A stretch of 64,000 nucleotides of DNA from Serratia sp. FDAARGOS_506 (GTDB lineage: Bacteria; Pseudomonadota; Gammaproteobacteria; Enterobacterales; Enterobacteriaceae). Made by a program: the position numbers and the translations under genes. Below the pieces are notes generated by a model. The model was not told the DNA's origin. It saw only the letters and a list, made by a program, of their open reading frames with translations, and did no database searches. How positions within the stretch are numbered: position 1 is the stretch's first letter; every line of letters begins with the position of its first letter. The stretch covers positions 620,001-684,000 of the forward strand of contig NZ_CP033831.1 in the NCBI RefSeq assembly GCF_003812745.1, in the 5' to 3' direction. This document shows positions 53,515 to 62,832 of the stretch, piece after piece.

Positions 53515-54963
53515 GTGAATATTTCCGATCGGACGCTATTCCGCCAACAGGCATACATCAACGGCCAATGGCGCGATGCCGACAACCAGGAAACCCTGCC
53601 GGTGAGCGATCCCGCCACCGGCCAACTCATCGGCAGCGTGCCCAACATGGCAACGGCCGAAACCCAACGGGCGATCGACGCCGCTCAGCAGGCGCTGGAA
53701 GGCTGGCGCGCGCTGCCGGCACAGCAACGCGCGCAGCTGCTGCGCCGCTGGTTCGAGCTGATGCTGGAGCACCAGCAAGATCTGGCCAGCCTGATGACGC
53801 TGGAGCAAGGCAAGCCGCTGGCGGAGTCGCTGGGCGAGATCCGCTACGCCGCCTCCTTTATCGAATGGTTCGCCGAACAGGCCAAGCGCACCAACGGCGA
53901 CATCATTCCCTCGCCGAGCAGTGATAAACGCCTGATGGTGCTAAAACAGGGCATCGGCGTGTGCGCGGCAATCACGCCCTGGAACTTCCCGGCGGCGATG
54001 ATCACCCGCAAGGCCGCGCCGGCGCTGGCGGCCGGCTGCACGCTGGTGGTCAAACCCGCCAACGAAACCCCTTACTCGGCGCTGGCGATGGCCGAGCTGG
54101 CCGAACGCGCCGGCATTCCCGCCGGGGTGTTCAACGTGGTGACCGGCAACTCGCAGGCGATCGGCGCCGAGCTGACCCGTCATCCGCAGGTGCGCAAGCT
54201 GAGCTTTACCGGCTCCACGCCGGTGGGCAGGCTGCTGATGCGCCAGAGCTCGGACACCATCAAGAAAGTATCGCTGGAGCTGGGCGGCAACGCGCCGTTC
54301 ATCGTATTTGACGATGCGGACATCGATGCCGCAGTAGAAGGCGCGCTGATCGCCAAATACCGCAACGCGGGGCAGACCTGCGTTTGCGTCAATCGGTTCT
54401 ACGTGCAGCGCGGCGTTTACCCACAGTTTGCCGAGAAATTTGTCGCCCGCGTTGCCGCGCTACAGGTCGGCAACGGCTTCGAACCCGGCGTGCAGATTGG
54501 CCCGCTGATCAACCGCAAGGCGCGCGACAAGGTGCTGGAGTTGCTCGACGACGCGCTGAGCAAAGGCGCTCAGGTGCTGACCGGCGCCACGCCGCACGCG
54601 CTGGGCGGCAATTTCTTCACGCCGACGGTGCTGGGCGACGTGCAACCCGGTTCGCTGCTGCTGGAAGAAGAGATCTTTGGCCCGGTCGCGCCGCTGGTGG
54701 TGTTCGATGACGAAGCCGAGGCGATCCGCCAAGCTAACGACACCATCTACGGCTTGGCCGCTTACTTCTACACCCGCGATGCAGCGCGCATCTGGCGCGT
54801 TTCGGAGCGGCTGGAGTACGGCATGGTCGGCATCAATACCGGCCTTATCTCCAACGAGGTCGCGCCGTTCGGCGGGGTGAAACAGTCGGGTCTGGGGCGT
54901 GAAGGCTCCGAATACGGCATCGAAGACTATCTGGAGCTCAAATATCTGTGCCAGGCGGTATAA
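53515..54963 (+). CDS. NAD(P)-dependent aldehyde dehydrogenase, probably malic semialdehyde dehydrogenase
   Basis: The 482-residue protein resembles GabD. It has the catalytic Cys in RNAGQTCVCVNRF, the Glu in SLELGGNAPFIV, the NAD-site GSTPVGRLLM and C-terminal PFGGVKQSGLGREG. It starts with GTG at 53515, with GAGG upstream. GabD-type enzymes oxidise succinic semialdehyde; the location between carnitine oxygenase and its reductase suggests malic semialdehyde to malate. E. coli lacks a gene here. Succinate semialdehyde remains an alternative substrate. Confidence 0.88.
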   Translation: MNISDRTLFRQQAYINGQWRDADNQETLPVSDPATGQLIGSVPNMATAETQRAIDAAQQALEGWRALPAQQRAQLLRRWFELMLEHQQDLASLMTLEQGKPLAESLGEIRYAASFIEWFAEQAKRTNGDIIPSPSSDKRLMVLKQGIGVCAAITPWNFPAAMITRKAAPALAAGCTLVVKPANETPYSALAMAELAERAGIPAGVFNVVTGNSQAIGAELTRHPQVRKLSFTGSTPVGRLLMRQSSDTIKKVSLELGGNAPFIVFDDADIDAAVEGALIAKYRNAGQTCVCVNRFYVQRGVYPQFAEKFVARVAALQVGNGFEPGVQIGPLINRKARDKVLELLDDALSKGAQVLTGATPHALGGNFFTPTVLGDVQPGSLLLEEEIFGPVAPLVVFDDEAEAIRQANDTIYGLAAYFYTRDAARIWRVSERLEYGMVGINTGLISNEVAPFGGVKQSGLGREGSEYGIEDYLELKYLCQAV

Positions 54964-55004
54964 CTTTTTCATGCGCGGGGACGCCCGCGCTTTGGAGCCA
55001 ATGA

Positions 55005-55970
55005 ATGACCAGCTATCAGATGCTTGATGTTCGCGTCGTCGACATCGAAACCGTCACCGCGCAGGTCAAGCGCTTTACCCTGGCGGATCCGCAAGGCCGG
55101 CCGCTGCCCGCCTTCAGCGGCGGCAGCCACATCATCGTGCAAATGCAGGACGGCGAGCAGCGTTACAGCAATGCCTATTCTCTGCTGAGCTCACCGTTCG
55201 AGCTCGACCGTTACCAGATCGCCGTGCGCCGTGAATCCCCTTCCAAAGGCGGTTCCGACTTCATGCATGATCGGCTGGCGATCGGCGATACGTTGACCAT
55301 CAGCCCCCCCAATAACCTGTTCGCGCTGGCGCCGGAGGCGCAGCATCACGTGCTGATTGCCGGCGGCATCGGCATCACGCCGTTTATGGCCCATCTGCAC
55401 GAGCTGCAGCGCAGCGGGCAACGCTATCATCTTCACTACTGCTTTCACAGCGAGGAACATAACGCCTTCCAGCAGCAGCTGACGCAAGCGCCGTTCACAG
55501 ACAACGTCAGTTGCCATGTCTCCAGTCTTAACGGCCGGTTAGATCTGGCGCGCACGCTGGCCGACGTGGAGCCTGGAGCCCATATCTATGTCTGCGGCCC
55601 GGCGGCGCTGAACGAAGCGGTTTACCGGATTGCCGCCGAGTTGGGCATTGATGCCGGTCGCTTGCACAGCGAAGCCTTTGCCGCTGAAGATACGGCGGGC
55701 GGTGCCTTTACGCTGGTGCTGGCCCGGTCTGGCATTGAGCTTGAAGTGGCGGAAGACATGACCATCCTGCAGGCGCTGGAAAACAGCAAGGCGGCCAAGG
55801 TCGAGTGCCTGTGCCGCGAAGGCATCTGCGGCACCTGTGAAACCCGCATCGTCGAGGGGGAAGCCGATCACCGCGATCAGTATCTCAGTGACGAAGAGCG
55901 CGCGGCGCAGCAAACCCTGTTGATCTGCTGCTCGCGCGCCAAAGGCAACCGGCTGGTGTTGGATCTGTAA
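55005..55970 (+). CDS. yeaX: Carnitine monooxygenase reductase subunit (CntB/YeaX)
   Basis: The 321-residue protein has three parts. The FMN-binding domain (about 1-100) has RYSNAYSLLSSP; the NAD-binding domain (about 105-225) has VLIAGGIGITPFMAHL and YVCGPAALNEAV. The C-terminal plant-type 2Fe-2S domain has CLCREGICGTCETRIVEG and the fourth Cys in LICCSRA. It passes electrons from NADH to YeaW. It is last in the cluster. The stop is followed by a hairpin shared with the opposing ABC operon. Confidence 0.94.
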   Translation: MTSYQMLDVRVVDIETVTAQVKRFTLADPQGRPLPAFSGGSHIIVQMQDGEQRYSNAYSLLSSPFELDRYQIAVRRESPSKGGSDFMHDRLAIGDTLTISPPNNLFALAPEAQHHVLIAGGIGITPFMAHLHELQRSGQRYHLHYCFHSEEHNAFQQQLTQAPFTDNVSCHVSSLNGRLDLARTLADVEPGAHIYVCGPAALNEAVYRIAAELGIDAGRLHSEAFAAEDTAGGAFTLVLARSGIELEVAEDMTILQALENSKAAKVECLCREGICGTCETRIVEGEADHRDQYLSDEERAAQQTLLICCSRAKGNRLVLDL

Positions 55971-55972
55971 AC

Positions 55973-55997
55973 GGAGCGCCCGCACCCACGGGCGTCC
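55973..55997. terminator. Hairpin between yeaX and the ABC ATPase gene
   Basis: GGA-CGCCCG / CGGGCG-TCC with one bulged G and loop CACCCA, between convergent genes 30 bp apart. No T run. Confidence 0.4.
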
Positions 55998-56000
55998 TGA

Positions 56001-57071
56001 TTAGGCTTTCGGGAATATCCACAGATGATCGGCCGGCAGGGAGAGCCGGCACAGCGCCTGATCGCGCGCCTCGTGACCATAGGCGCGCACTACAAAATCC
56101 TCGGCCACGGTACGGAACAGGTATTCCCAGCGATCGCCGAGATACATGCTGGTCAACAGCGGCAGCTCAAGCTGGTTGCCCTGCGGATCTTCACCCAACC
56201 GCACGCGCTCCACGCGGATCACCGCCGAGCCCTCCTGGCCGACCTGCACGCCTTCGCCCGCTTTGCCCCACAGCGCCCAATCCTTACCTTCGATGCGCGC
56301 CCGGCCGCCTTCCAGCGCCACGATCTTGCCCGGCAAGCGGTTGTTGCTGCCCATGAACTCGGCGGTGAACAACGTGGTGGGCGAACCGTACATCTCCTGC
56401 GGCGTGCCCTGCTGCTCGATTTTGCCGTTATTGAGCAGCAGGATGCGATCGGAGATGGCCATCGCCTCGTTCTGATCGTGGGTCACCATCAGCGCCGACA
56501 GGCCAAGTTTGATGATCAACTCGCGCAGGAATACCCGCGCCTCTTCGCGCAGCTTGGCGTCGAGGTTGGACAGCGGCTCGTCCAGCAGGATCACCGGCGG
56601 GTTGTAGACCAGCGCACGTCCGATCGCCACGCGCTGCTGCTGGCCGCCGGAAAGTTGGTGCGGATGGCGCTTGGCCAGATGCCCCAACCCGAGCTGATCC
56701 AGCACCGCCTGCACCCACTGAGCGATTTCCGCCGAGGCGGTCTTACGCAGCTTCAGCGGGTAAGCGACGTTCTCAAACACCGTTTTATGCGGCCATAGCG
56801 CGTAGGACTGAAACACCAGCCCCAGGTTGCGCTCTTCAGCGGGAATTTCGCTGCGCGCGCTGCCGTTGTACACCGCGCTGTTGCCGATGACGATCCGCCC
56901 CTGGCTCGGTTTCTCCAGCCCGGCTACCGCCCGCAGCAGCGTGGTTTTGCCGCTGCCTGACGGGCCCAGCAGCGAAACTACTTCGCCCCGTTTCAGCTCC
57001 ATCGACACCCCTTTCAGCACCGGGTTGTCGCCATAGGTCAAATGCAGATTCTCTACCGAAAGTTCAATCAT
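56001..57071 (-). CDS. ABC transporter ATP-binding protein (FbpC/AfuC/PotA type)
   Basis: The 356-residue ATPase has Walker A LLGPSGSGKTTLLRA at about 35-49, signature LSGGQQQRVAIGRAL, Walker B VILLDEPLSNLD and the H-loop VTHDQNEA. A C-terminal TOBE-like regulatory domain follows (about 285-350). It overlaps the permease gene by 8 bp. It energises import through the two-domain permease. Relatives take up ferric iron, hexose phosphates, polyamines or 2-aminoethylphosphonate. Confidence 0.92.
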   Translation of the reverse strand: MIELSVENLHLTYGDNPVLKGVSMELKRGEVVSLLGPSGSGKTTLLRAVAGLEKPSQGRIVIGNSAVYNGSARSEIPAEERNLGLVFQSYALWPHKTVFENVAYPLKLRKTASAEIAQWVQAVLDQLGLGHLAKRHPHQLSGGQQQRVAIGRALVYNPPVILLDEPLSNLDAKLREEARVFLRELIIKLGLSALMVTHDQNEAMAISDRILLLNNGKIEQQGTPQEMYGSPTTLFTAEFMGSNNRLPGKIVALEGGRARIEGKDWALWGKAGEGVQVGQEGSAVIRVERVRLGEDPQGNQLELPLLTSMYLGDRWEYLFRTVAEDFVVRAYGHEARDQALCRLSLPADHLWIFPKA

Positions 57072-58833
57072 GTAGTTTCACTCCAAAGCGCAAGGCGATC
57101 CCTAACCCCAGCACCACCAGCAGGATATTGATGAACGACAGCGCGGCGACGATATCGATAGCGCCCGCGGCCCACAGGGAAACCAGCATCGAGCCGATGG
57201 TTTCCGTGCCCGGAGACAGCAGATACACCCCGGTAGAATATTCGCGTTCAAAAATCAGGAACATCAGCAACCAGGAACCGATCAGGCCATAGCGCGACAG
57301 CGGAATGGTGACGTGGCGGGTGATCTGACCGCGGCTGGCGCCGGCGCTGCGCGCCGCCTCCTCCAGCTCCGGCCCTACTTGCAGCAGCGTGGAAGAGATC
57401 AGCCGCAGGCCGTAAGCCATCCACACCACGGTATACGCCAGCCAAACGCTGAAGATGGTGCTGCGCAGCGAACGCAGCCAGACGATCCAGTTAGCACGCA
57501 GCCACTCGGCCATTGGCAGCGCCGACAGCCAGCCCTCCTTGAGCGATTTGTCCAACCACATCGGCAGGAACAGAAACACCCACAGGAACGCCAGCCCGGC
57601 CAGCAGCCCCGGCACCGCACGCGGCACCAGCACGCTGTAGTCGAGGAAGCGCGTGGCGCCATCCGGCTTGCGGTGCATGGCGATGCCGATGAACAGATAG
57701 CACGCCACCGCCAACGCCCCGCCGATCACCCCGATCGCCATTGAGTTGACGATGGCGCGCAGCAGGTTGGGTTGCGCCCAGATGGTGCGGAAGGTGTTGA
57801 TCGACAGCTCGTCCCAGACAGACACGCCCACGCCCCAGTTGGAGATAAAGGCGCGCAGCACCACGCCGATCAGCGGCACGCCGATGGTGACGGTCAGCCA
57901 GAACACCACCACCGCGCCGGCCACCCAGCGCCATTTGCCCAGCGGCAACGCGCGGGCCTGCGAGGCTTTGCCCTTGACGGTGACGAAACGGTTGGCGGTA
58001 CGCATCAGACGGCGCTGCAGCATCACCAGCGGAATGGTGATGCAGATCAGCACCACCGCCACCGCCGCCATCAGGTGGTAAGACGGCGTGCCCAGCTTGT
58101 TGGTCAACTGGTACAGATAGGTCGCCAGCACCAGGTTGCCCTCCGGATCGCCCAGCACCAGCATCAGGCCGAACACTTCCAGCCCGAGGAAGAACAGCAA
58201 CACCCCGGCATACAGGATAGAAGGCCGCACCATCGGCAGACTGACGGCGGTCATGACCTGCAGCGGCGTGGCGCCTGCGGTGCGCGCCGCTTCTTCAACG
58301 TCGGAGCCCACGCTGCGCAACGCCGAGGAGATATACAGATACGCGTGGGGCACGTGCGTCAATCCGGCTATCACCACGATGCTGGCCATCGAATAGATGT
58401 TCCACGGCACGAAGCCCAGCAGCGCCTCCGCCCACAGCGAGAAGAAGCCCACCGGCCCCGCCGCCACCACATAGCCGAACCCCAGCACCATCGGCGACAC
58501 GAAGATCGGCACCAGAATCAGCGGCTCGATAATCCGCCGCCCCGGCAAATCGGTGCGCACCATCAGGAAGGCCAAAATGCCGCCGAGCGGAATGGCGATG
58601 ATCACCAGCCCGAATGCCAGAATAAAGCCGCTCTTCAGCGCCTTGTAAAAATCCGGATCGGTAAAGATGAACTCGAAGGCCTCCAGGCTGAAGACCTTGG
58701 AAGGGGAGAAAAACGGAGCCGAGAGGAAGCTTTGAATAATGATAAACGACAGGGGGACATAGATAACCAACGCGGTTATCAACACCACCAAGCCGCGCGG
58801 CAGGCTCTGCCACTTTCTGCGCCATGCTTGCAT
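57064..58833 (-). CDS. ABC transporter permease, two fused domains (FbpB/AfuB type)
   Basis: The 589-residue protein has about 12 transmembrane helices in two halves, each with an EAA-type loop: VEEAARTAGATPLQVMTAVSLP at about 188-209 and LEEAARSAGASRGQITRHVTIP at about 480-501. Two permease domains in one chain are typical of FbpB-like importers. It is longer than SfuB of S. marcescens as I recall, and the proteins differ, so I do not call it sfuB. It is coupled to the ATPase gene by an 8-bp overlap. Confidence 0.92.
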   Translation of the reverse strand: MQAWRRKWQSLPRGLVVLITALVIYVPLSFIIIQSFLSAPFFSPSKVFSLEAFEFIFTDPDFYKALKSGFILAFGLVIIAIPLGGILAFLMVRTDLPGRRIIEPLILVPIFVSPMVLGFGYVVAAGPVGFFSLWAEALLGFVPWNIYSMASIVVIAGLTHVPHAYLYISSALRSVGSDVEEAARTAGATPLQVMTAVSLPMVRPSILYAGVLLFFLGLEVFGLMLVLGDPEGNLVLATYLYQLTNKLGTPSYHLMAAVAVVLICITIPLVMLQRRLMRTANRFVTVKGKASQARALPLGKWRWVAGAVVVFWLTVTIGVPLIGVVLRAFISNWGVGVSVWDELSINTFRTIWAQPNLLRAIVNSMAIGVIGGALAVACYLFIGIAMHRKPDGATRFLDYSVLVPRAVPGLLAGLAFLWVFLFLPMWLDKSLKEGWLSALPMAEWLRANWIVWLRSLRSTIFSVWLAYTVVWMAYGLRLISSTLLQVGPELEEAARSAGASRGQITRHVTIPLSRYGLIGSWLLMFLIFEREYSTGVYLLSPGTETIGSMLVSLWAAGAIDIVAALSFINILLVVLGLGIALRFGVKLHD

Positions 58834-58866
58834 AAATGCTCCCTATGGTTGTAACCGACGACCAAA

Positions 58867-58897
58867 GGGCGCGCGCCTTCGCGACAAGCGCGCGTCC
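58867..58897 (-). terminator. Hairpin between binding-protein and permease genes
   Basis: GGACGCGCGC / GCGCGCGCCC (minus-strand sense), one A-C mismatch, 11-nt loop, followed by TTTGG. It may lower permease expression relative to the binding protein. Confidence 0.4.
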
Positions 58898-58911
58898 GAA
58901 TGCAGTCCCTG

Positions 58912-60003
58912 TTATTTCGCCGCAGCGGCGCGCCATTGTTTGATGTAATCGAGGCGTTTGGCCGGCTGCAGGTATTCCAGCAGGCTGTCGTCGACCGGAA
59001 TCGGCTTAAGCGCGTTGCCCAGCAGCTTGGTCATGCCGTCGATGTCGTTCTTGCCTTCGATATCGTTGCGGATCGAGGGGATATCCGCCTGATTAGCGAG
59101 AATATTTTGCCCTTTCTCCGACAGCACGTAGTCGAACCACAGCTTGGCGGCATTAGGGTTGCCGGCCTCTTTGCTGATGAAGCTCACGCGCGACAGCACC
59201 AGGGTATAGTCTTTCGGATAGACGATGCCGAGCGATGGATCGCTCTTGGCGCGGGCCTCGGCGTACGAACCGAGGATATTGAAGCCGATCAGGTTTTCAC
59301 CGGAGGAGACGCGCTCCATCATGGTGCCGGTGGAGGATTGCACCGCCAGCCCGCCCTTGGCCACATCGGCCAGCGTTTTGAAGTAGTTAGGATCGGCCTT
59401 GAAGTCCTGCACCGACAGCATGAAGCCGACGCCGGATTTTTCGATGTCGTAAGTGGTGACTTTCTTCTTGAATTTGTCCGTCTGGCCGGCGATCAGTTTA
59501 GCCAGCGCCGCGTGCGAATCCGGCACATCGCCTTGTGGGATCAGGCGCTTGTTATAGATAAACACCACGGGCTCATAGGTGGTGCCATACACCTTATCTT
59601 GCCATACCGCCCATTTCGGCAGTTGGGCCTGCTCGGGGGAAGTGTATTCCTGTGCGTAATCGCCCGCCAGTTTCAAAATGGTGTCCATCGACGAGCTCCA
59701 CACCACGTCGCCGCTGGTGCCGCCGGCCGCCTGCTCACTGATGAAGCGGTTATACAGTTCGGTACTGTTCATGTCGTTGTATTCCACCTTGATGCCCGGA
59801 TACAACGCCTCGAACCCCTGGATCAGCGGCGCCGCCGCCTTGGTGTCGGTGGTCGAGTAGATCACCACCTTGCCTTCTTTCTTCGCGCCGTCGACCAGTT
59901 TCTGATAGTCGGCGGGGTAACCCGCCGGGAAGGCCGCATAGGCGGAAACGGAGCCCAGTAAGGTGATTGCAGCTACGGTAGCGCTGATTTTTTTCATCAT
60001 CAT
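58912..60003 (-). CDS. Periplasmic binding protein of the Fbp/Afu-type importer
   Basis: The 363-residue protein has a signal peptide (MMMKKISATVAAITLLGSVSAYA, cleavage about 23) and a type II periplasmic binding fold (EGKVVIYSTTDTKAAAPLIQ, ALYPGIKVEYND). Three consecutive ATG codons (60003, 60000, 59997) follow AGGGG; the last two have the better spacing. The absence of the paired Tyr motif of FbpA-type iron binders (I see no YY) argues against ferric iron. Hexose phosphate, as in AfuA, or a phosphonate are alternatives. It is first in the operon. Confidence 0.88.
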   Translation of the reverse strand: MMMKKISATVAAITLLGSVSAYAAFPAGYPADYQKLVDGAKKEGKVVIYSTTDTKAAAPLIQGFEALYPGIKVEYNDMNSTELYNRFISEQAAGGTSGDVVWSSSMDTILKLAGDYAQEYTSPEQAQLPKWAVWQDKVYGTTYEPVVFIYNKRLIPQGDVPDSHAALAKLIAGQTDKFKKKVTTYDIEKSGVGFMLSVQDFKADPNYFKTLADVAKGGLAVQSSTGTMMERVSSGENLIGFNILGSYAEARAKSDPSLGIVYPKDYTLVLSRVSFISKEAGNPNAAKLWFDYVLSEKGQNILANQADIPSIRNDIEGKNDIDGMTKLLGNALKPIPVDDSLLEYLQPAKRLDYIKQWRAAAAK

Positions 60004-60121
60004 TCATCCCCTGATCACATTTAATAAACCAAAAATTAACATATAGTTAATAAGTGTGACGAGGCAACGGCGTTGCTTTGTTATCTTTCGGTTTTGTGAG
60101 GTTGACCGTTTTTCAGCCAAT

Positions 60122-60146
60122 AAAAAAGCCCGGCAGCGCGGGCTTT
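60122..60146 (-). terminator. Terminator of the EamA exporter gene
   Basis: AAAGCCCG / CGGGCTTT with a 6-nt loop, followed leftwards by T6. It lies 20 bp past the stop at 60167. Confidence 0.85.
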
Positions 60147-60166
60147 ACGGCACTTCCTATTGCAGA

Positions 60167-61084
60167 CTATTCGGCCAGGCGAGAGCGCCGCAGCAGGCGA
60201 ATTCGCTGTACGATGGCGACTCCCAGCAGCGTCAGCACAAATCCTGCCAGCTGCAGCAGCGACAGCGCCTCGCCAAACAGCGCGTAAGCCTGCAGCGCCG
60301 CCGCCGGCGGCACCAGCAGCATCAGCGCGGTAATGCGAGTCAAGTCGCCGTGGCGCACCATCCAGATGAACAACGCAGTGCCGCCCAGCGACAACACGCC
60401 GGCCGACCACAGCAGCGAGAACCACAGCGTCGGCGAATTATCCCAGGCGCCGGAGCCCATCACGGCCGCCAGCACGCCGGTCACGATCGCCGCGCCGAGG
60501 TGCTGAATCGCCCCCGCGGCCCGCAGATCGGCCGCCGCCAGCGAAGACTTTTGCACCATAATGCCAATCGTCAACGCGACGATGCTGCCAAAGCCCATCA
60601 GGATCGGCAACAGCGCCATATTGCCAACGTCGATACCGGTCAGCCGAGGGGAGAGCACCAGCGCAACGCCGATAAAACCGACCGCCAGCCCGGCCCAGGA
60701 ACGCAACCCTATCGGCTTACGCAGCACCAGCACGAAAATCAGCGCGGTGAACAGCGGCTGCAATCCGCCGATCAGCGACATCACCCCGGCCGCCAGACCG
60801 TTCGCCACCGCCCACCAGCTTGCGGCGAGGTAAACGCCGTTCATCAGCATGCCGGTCAGCAGGTGCATCACGAACTGTCGTCCCTTGGGCCAGGCGCAAT
60901 GCAGCGCCAGCAGAGCGAATACTGCGGCGGCGATCAAAAAGCGAAAGGTCAGGAAAAGATTGGGATCGGCATGATCCGCCACCGCCCGCGCGGCAATAAA
61001 ACCGGTCGACCAAATTAATATCAGGAAAAGCGGCGCGATAAATGCTTTTCGCCGATCGCTTTTTTCGCGCTGGGTTATTTCCAT
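60167..61084 (-). CDS. EamA/DMT-family transporter, amino-acid or metabolite exporter
   Basis: The 305-residue protein has ten hydrophobic segments arranged as two EamA repeats (FLILIWSTGFIAARAV in the first; LLWSAGVLSLGGTALFIWMV in the second). I use ATG 61084 (MEITQREKSD), with AGGTAG upstream; the frame runs 30 codons further without family character. RhtA/YdcZ-type relatives export amino acids such as threonine. It is divergent from a small tRNA-binding-fold gene and a putative amino-acid dioxygenase. Confidence 0.88.
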   Translation of the reverse strand: MEITQREKSDRRKAFIAPLFLILIWSTGFIAARAVADHADPNLFLTFRFLIAAAVFALLALHCAWPKGRQFVMHLLTGMLMNGVYLAASWWAVANGLAAGVMSLIGGLQPLFTALIFVLVLRKPIGLRSWAGLAVGFIGVALVLSPRLTGIDVGNMALLPILMGFGSIVALTIGIMVQKSSLAAADLRAAGAIQHLGAAIVTGVLAAVMGSGAWDNSPTLWFSLLWSAGVLSLGGTALFIWMVRHGDLTRITALMLLVPPAAALQAYALFGEALSLLQLAGFVLTLLGVAIVQRIRLLRRSRLAE

Positions 61085-61375
61085 ATCACTACCTGAAGAA
61101 TGCGATTGATGAATTAATGCGGAGCATACTAACCAATTTAACACTGGCTTAACAGCATCGACGCCGGCACCCATGCCTGCGTGGTGAACACAATGGCGGG
61201 AAATGATGAAGTTTCAATTTTATATAATTCACTAAGCTTATAATTAATTCCACCGCGTTACGATAATGTAAATTAATTGCTACATCAGGTATAACTATTC
61301 CCCTCTTGGCGACATTGTCGGGATAATCCCCCTTTGCTAGCCTTCCTGAAGCCACTTAATTAACTGGACTGACTC
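61085..61375. promoter_or_regulatory. Divergent region between EamA and the tRNA-binding-fold gene
   Basis: These 291 bp are A+T-rich at 61200-61290 and contain GATAAT at about 61321. I could not fix complete promoters. No gene is supported. Confidence 0.35.
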
Positions 61376-61708
61376 ATGGCCGAAATCACTGATTTTATGA
61401 AACTGGATATGCGTATTGGCGAAATTATTTCCGTGGAATATAACGATAAGGCGTTAAAGCCCGCCTATAAGCTACGCATTGATTTCGGCGAAGAAATTGG
61501 TATTAAAAACAGCTCGGCGCAATTATGCGAAAACTATCAGGAAGATGATCTGCTCGGCAGAAAAGTCATCTCCGTCGTTAATTTTCCCGCCAGGCGGGTT
61601 GCCGGATTTAAATCCGAAGTTCTGGTACTTGCCGCGGTCACCCGGGATCAAGGCACCGTCTTGCTGAAACCCGATTTCGACGTGGAGATCGGCAGCAAGA
61701 TTTTATAA
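61376..61708 (+). CDS. CsaA/YgjH-like tRNA-binding-domain protein
   Basis: The 110-residue OB-fold protein has the tRNA_bind landmarks KLDMRIGEIISVEYND at about 9-24, NSSAQLCENYQ and NFPARRVAGFKSEVLVLAA. Relatives include the dimeric CsaA chaperone-like protein and Trbp111, which bind tRNA non-specifically. It is followed after 30 bp by a dioxygenase gene, so the two are likely an operon. The reason for that pairing is unclear. Confidence 0.85.
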   Translation: MAEITDFMKLDMRIGEIISVEYNDKALKPAYKLRIDFGEEIGIKNSSAQLCENYQEDDLLGRKVISVVNFPARRVAGFKSEVLVLAAVTRDQGTVLLKPDFDVEIGSKIL

Positions 61709-61738
61709 CCGCCACATCATTCGTGAGGCCACCGAGAA

Positions 61739-62620
61739 ATGCGACAGTTATCCCTGCTTGATGAAGTTAAGAAGGCGTACCAGGAACACCGTTCTACCTT
61801 TATCCCCGGCGCCACCATGCAAGCGATCCTGCTGGCGCTGGGCGCGCGGCCGGAAGATTTCGCCAAGCTGCAGCAGGTCAGCGGCAATCTGGCGGACGAT
61901 CCCACGTTGCCTTTCCGCAAGTCCAGAAACGGCCGTTTCTGTTTCGACTTCGATCGCGCGCGGATTGAGCGGCTGGAGTTCCAGCCTTTTGTGCTCTCGG
62001 TCGAGGAAGACTTCATCCGCTACGATTCGGGAAAGGTGCGCCACTTCCGCGGCATCAACGACGATCTGCAGTTGAATACGGCATTTCAGGCGCTGATGAA
62101 ATTCAAAGCCTACGTGATCGATGGCGTGAGCGTGACGCCGCGCGCCCGGCTTAATCAGGAGATCAACAAGTTCGTCTGTACCGTGTTCAACCTGCGCACC
62201 GTCACCACACCGCAGATGCTGGGTGAACCGGCGCTGGAAGGTGTGCACAGCGACGGCGTCGACCACACCATGACGACCTTCCTCGGCTGCGACAACATGA
62301 CCGACGACAGCGCCAAGACCTTTATTCACGACATGCGCGAGACCAGCGGGATCAAATTCGATCGGGCCCGGCCAGAATGGATTTTGGGCGAAATACAGCA
62401 TCGGCATTTCCTCGATACCCTGCTGATTGTCGACCATGAACGCAAACATAGCCTCTCACCGGTGGAAGCGCAGGACAAACGCCGGGATTCGACCCGCGAT
62501 ATGCTGATCTTTTTCACCCGCAAACCGGTCGAAGACGGCCACGTCTCCTTCGCGTATGACTCTTTCAAACCGCATATCGAAATCCCGCTGTCGATAGATA
62601 TGGTGGCGCGCGCGAGCTAA
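61739..62620 (+). CDS. 2OG-Fe(II) dioxygenase, PF10014 type (L-isoleucine-hydroxylase-like)
   Basis: The 293-residue protein has the HxD iron motif as H170-S-D172 in GVHSDGVDH, a candidate distal His at H237 in KHSLSPV and Arg in [11 protein letters not shown] for 2-oxoglutarate. This arrangement matches the family that contains L-isoleucine 4-hydroxylase (IDO) and the HilA enzyme of Pantoea. Those hydroxylate free branched-chain amino acids. The substrate is inferred only from fold and from brnQ and an exporter gene nearby. AGGCCACCGAGAA precedes the ATG. Confidence 0.78.
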   Translation: MRQLSLLDEVKKAYQEHRSTFIPGATMQAILLALGARPEDFAKLQQVSGNLADDPTLPFRKSRNGRFCFDFDRARIERLEFQPFVLSVEEDFIRYDSGKVRHFRGINDDLQLNTAFQALMKFKAYVIDGVSVTPRARLNQEINKFVCTVFNLRTVTTPQMLGEPALEGVHSDGVDHTMTTFLGCDNMTDDSAKTFIHDMRETSGIKFDRARPEWILGEIQHRHFLDTLLIVDHERKHSLSPVEAQDKRRDSTRDMLIFFTRKPVEDGHVSFAYDSFKPHIEIPLSIDMVARAS

Positions 62621-62632
62621 CGCACTGTCGGG

Positions 62633-62662
62633 CCGGCCGCCATGCTCCCTCTGTGCGGCCGG
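62633..62662 (+). terminator. Hairpin after the dioxygenase gene
   Basis: CCGGCCGC / GCGGCCGG, 8-bp stem with a 14-nt loop, 13 bp past the stop. No T run. The rest of the gap to brnQ (62663-62832) is A+T-rich near 62700-62725 and probably carries its promoter. Confidence 0.4.
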
Positions 62663-62832
62663 TTCACGCCAGGATAAACAGCGCTGTATTAATCAGGTTT
62701 TTGTCGCCGAATTATTATATCCTGCCGGACGAAAATTTTGCGGGCGCTCGCTGCCCCCTGCGCCTGCCCTCTGCAGTTCTCCATTCCGCAGCAGGCCGTT
62801 TATTTCATGAATACAGGCAGTGCCATACCGTT

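Noticed and set aside
56001-60003. The sfuABC ferric transporter of Serratia
   Set aside because: The binding protein does not match SfuA as I recall it, and permease length differs.
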